A stretch of 64,000 nucleotides of DNA from Siphonodentalium dalli (Eukaryota > Mollusca > Scaphopoda > Gadilida > Siphonodentaliidae): positions 166,896,394-166,960,393 of the forward strand of contig CP136069.1 in NCBI GenBank assembly GCA_032622095.1. Direction: 5' to 3'. Of the stretch, positions 61,701-64,000 are shown piece after piece (the first letter of the stretch is position 1; each line of letters begins with the position of its first letter). The notes below the pieces were generated by a model that saw only the letters and a list, made by a program, of their open reading frames with translations, was not told the DNA's origin and searched no databases. The position numbers were made by a program, and so were the translations under genes.

Positions 61701-64000
61701 CCCATTAGTTTCTGAGTATTTCCAATTAAACAGAAAACGGCCGCAGTAGAAAAACAATATACTTCCTTGGTTACACCATGGAAGTATAATAATAGGATCA
61801 ATCATGAGTGGAAAGAATCGCAGTTTATGGACGGAAAATATGAAGTATGGTGATTATATGTTGTCCTAATATGTGTAGGTTGATCTCAAGTGTTTGGACG
61901 TGACCCCACCCCTGCCTCGAAATTGGGTGACGGGATTGGGAAAACATCAACCCCTGGCACAAACTGCTAAGTTTGAGGCCCCGTAACTTCGTCAGTTTCC
62001 AACGGATTTTAAAGTTGTTTCCAGTTTTGTGATTTGCGGCTGACATAGATTGCATAGTATAAATTTCATCTGATTTGGAGACGGATAACACTTTGATTAT
62101 TGGAAAGCATATGGGCCCAAATTCAAACTTGTACGGCCAAAATCTCCGCCATTTTCCAACGTATTTACGATCTGTCTTCAGCTTCGAGATCGGCTGATGT
62201 TGCAGATATTATATTCCAAGTTTCATCTGATTCCGAGAAGAATTAAAATTCGGCACCACGGACCACCCCTCCCCAGACCCACAATAATGAACCGACACTG
62301 GCAAAATTTGGCCCACCGCGTGCCGTCTCCAGTCCGTACGCATTTTCGTATCAGATGACATCCTATGTTCGATATCTTCGGAGGAGATGTGTTATCAAGC
62401 ACATGGGCCCAAAATTGCAAAGTTTGAGGGCCCGCGATTCTTTTAGTTTTCGATGGATTTTCGAAATTCTTCCAGTTTCTAGATCGGCTGATGTTGCAGA
62501 TGTTATATTCCAAGTTTCATCTGATTCCGAGAAGAATTAAAAATTGGTACCACGGACCACCCCTCCCCAGACCCACAATAATGAACAGACACTGGCAAAA
62601 TTTGGCCCACCGCGTGCTCTCTTCCGTCCGCACACGTTGGCGTATCAGATGATATCCTATGTTCGATATCTTCGGAGGAGATGTGAGGACAAGCACATGG
62701 GCCCAAATTGCAAACTTTGAGGGCCCGTAACTCTTGCATTTCTTCTCGGATTTCAAAAATCCTTTCCGGTATGAGTTTGTTTTCGTTCGGGAAATACATA
62801 AACTTAAATATATGAATGTCAATCAAAATTTTATTTTACAAACAATTTGCCCCCTACCCCAGTGTCAAAATATATGTCTGACCCTGTCAAAATTTCCTTC
62901 TCTGACTAAACTGACAACGGTCAACACGACTATGAAAACCACATGCAGTTATCTGGAATGATACAAGAGGACAACAGAGTACAATCAAATAGAGGTTTGC
63001 CAACTATGGGCGGTAACTCCTCAGGGAAAGCGCGGACACAAGTTCTGATGCCCGTGGGCAGTAGGGCATATCGAGATGTGTATACAGTCCAATTTTCGAT
63101 GCTCTGCTCCTTATAATTTCCGAGATAATAAAATGACATTTTTTCATATAAAGGGAGATAACTCTACGGGGTAAATGCGGACAATATCCGTTATGAGCCA
63201 AAGGCATAGAACTCATTTACCCCAACATACTTACCAAACTTGAGTTTTCTAGTACTAATACATTCCGAGATTTGGGCGTTGAAAAATACTGTAGTATAAT
63301 AATAATAATAATGAAAAATAATCGAAAAAGGGCCATAACTCTGTTAAAAGATATTGGACCAACATCCGGATACCATTATTTTTAGTAGACCTTAGATGCC
63401 TTCATTCGCTAGAGATTTCGCGGTCCTCCTCCCATTAGTTTCTGAGTATTTCCAATTAAACAGAAAACGGCCGCAGTAGAAAAACAATATACTTCCTTGG
63501 TTACACCATGGAAGTATAATAATAGGATCAATCATGAGTGGAAAGAATCGCAGTTTATGGACGGAAAATATGAAGTATGGTGATTATATGTTGTCCTAAT
63601 ATGTGTAGGTTGATCTCAAGTGTTTGGACGTGACCCCACCCCTGCCTCGAAATTGGGTGACGGGATTGGGAAAACATCAACCCCTGGCACAAACTGCTAA
63701 GTTTGAGGCCCCGTAACTTCGTCAGTTTCCAACGGATTTTAAAGTTGTTTCCAGTTTTGTGATTTGCGGCTGACATAGATTGCATAGTATAAATTTCATC
63801 TGATTTGGAGACGGATAACACTTTGATTATTGGAAAGCATATGGGCCCAAATTCAAACTTGTACGGCCAAAATCTCCGCCATTTTCCAACGTATTTACGA
63901 TCTGTCTTCAGCTTCGAGATCGGCTGATGTTGCAGATATTATATTCCAAGTTTCATCTGATTCCGAGAAGAATTAAAATTCGGCACCACGGACCACCCCT
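55741..64000 (+). repeat. Tandem array A (right), 1730 bp unit, about 4.8 copies, open at the edge
   Basis: Hairpins at 56568, 58298, 60028, 61758 and 63488 are exactly 1730 bp apart; all units carry the 17 nt AAT tract. I saw no differences among full units here. Compared with the left A array there are fixed changes (for example aaattctt for aaattcgt near 57276, and gaggacaagc for gttatcaagc near 57494). Sub-repeats of 294 bp are marked by ggaccacccctccccagacc. The array is cut by the window end. Confidence 0.95.

Overview
The window reads as non-coding, repeat-dominated eukaryotic DNA, probably from a mollusc and most likely a bivalve. The lineage is an inference from sequence style: frequent acatgtacatgta tracts, many copies of gggccataactctg / cagagttatggccc and ggagataactc, small TIR transposons and a 5S-derived SINE-like repeat. 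No convincing protein-coding gene, rRNA gene, functional canonical tRNA gene or CRISPR array is present. The open reading frames are short, overlap on both strands and recur only because the underlying DNA is tandemly repeated.

About 45 kb of the 64 kb is a mosaic of related modules, all in the same orientation. I name them A to G. A is a 1730-1754 bp tandem unit (1-3025 and 55741-64000). B is a 1732-1733 bp relative of A (21829-31396). C is a 1247 bp unit (12216-17872). D is a 1393 bp unit (3026-4410, 17873-19261, 31397-32806, 50517-51892, 51893-53281). E is a 0.8-0.9 kb module (11282-12200, 20939-21828, 54959-55740). F is a region of degenerate 630-665 bp repeats (4411-6929). G is a 1.7 kb module carrying paired tRNA-like sequences (19262-20938, 53282-54958). 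The recurring order is E, then an A, B or C array, then D, then a CTAG boundary and F or G; G leads into another E. A, B, C and D units carry a near-perfect hairpin, TATACTTCC...GGAAGTATA, followed by ATAATAA; F ends in one as well. The hairpin and head-to-tail arrangement suggest Helitron/Helentron-like rolling-circle elements, but no Rep/helicase coding sequence is visible, so this is a hypothesis.

The remainder, 6930-11281 and 32807-50516, is lower-copy sequence that has collected small DNA transposons. Several are well supported: two hAT-type elements with CAGGG ends and exact 8 bp target-site duplications (38102-38593, 42962-43418); a Harbinger-like element with a TAA duplication inserted in another TIR element (34362-35032); an element flanked by TTAA (49972-50436) and its relative (42409-42841); and TIR elements flanked by TA (42899-43771, 43923-44266). 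There are also a roughly 165 bp tandem family in an alternating dimer pattern (37312-39325), a 5S-derived SINE-like copy (35840-35990) and a 260 bp fold-back palindrome (9957-10220).

The 17.7 kb lower-copy block at 32807-50516 lies between two D arrays whose ends are complementary pieces of one D-D junction, sharing TAA. Either a D array was split by an insertion or these are the natural element termini. Adjacent array units are almost identical, which implies very recent amplification or homogenisation and makes copy number sensitive to assembly error.
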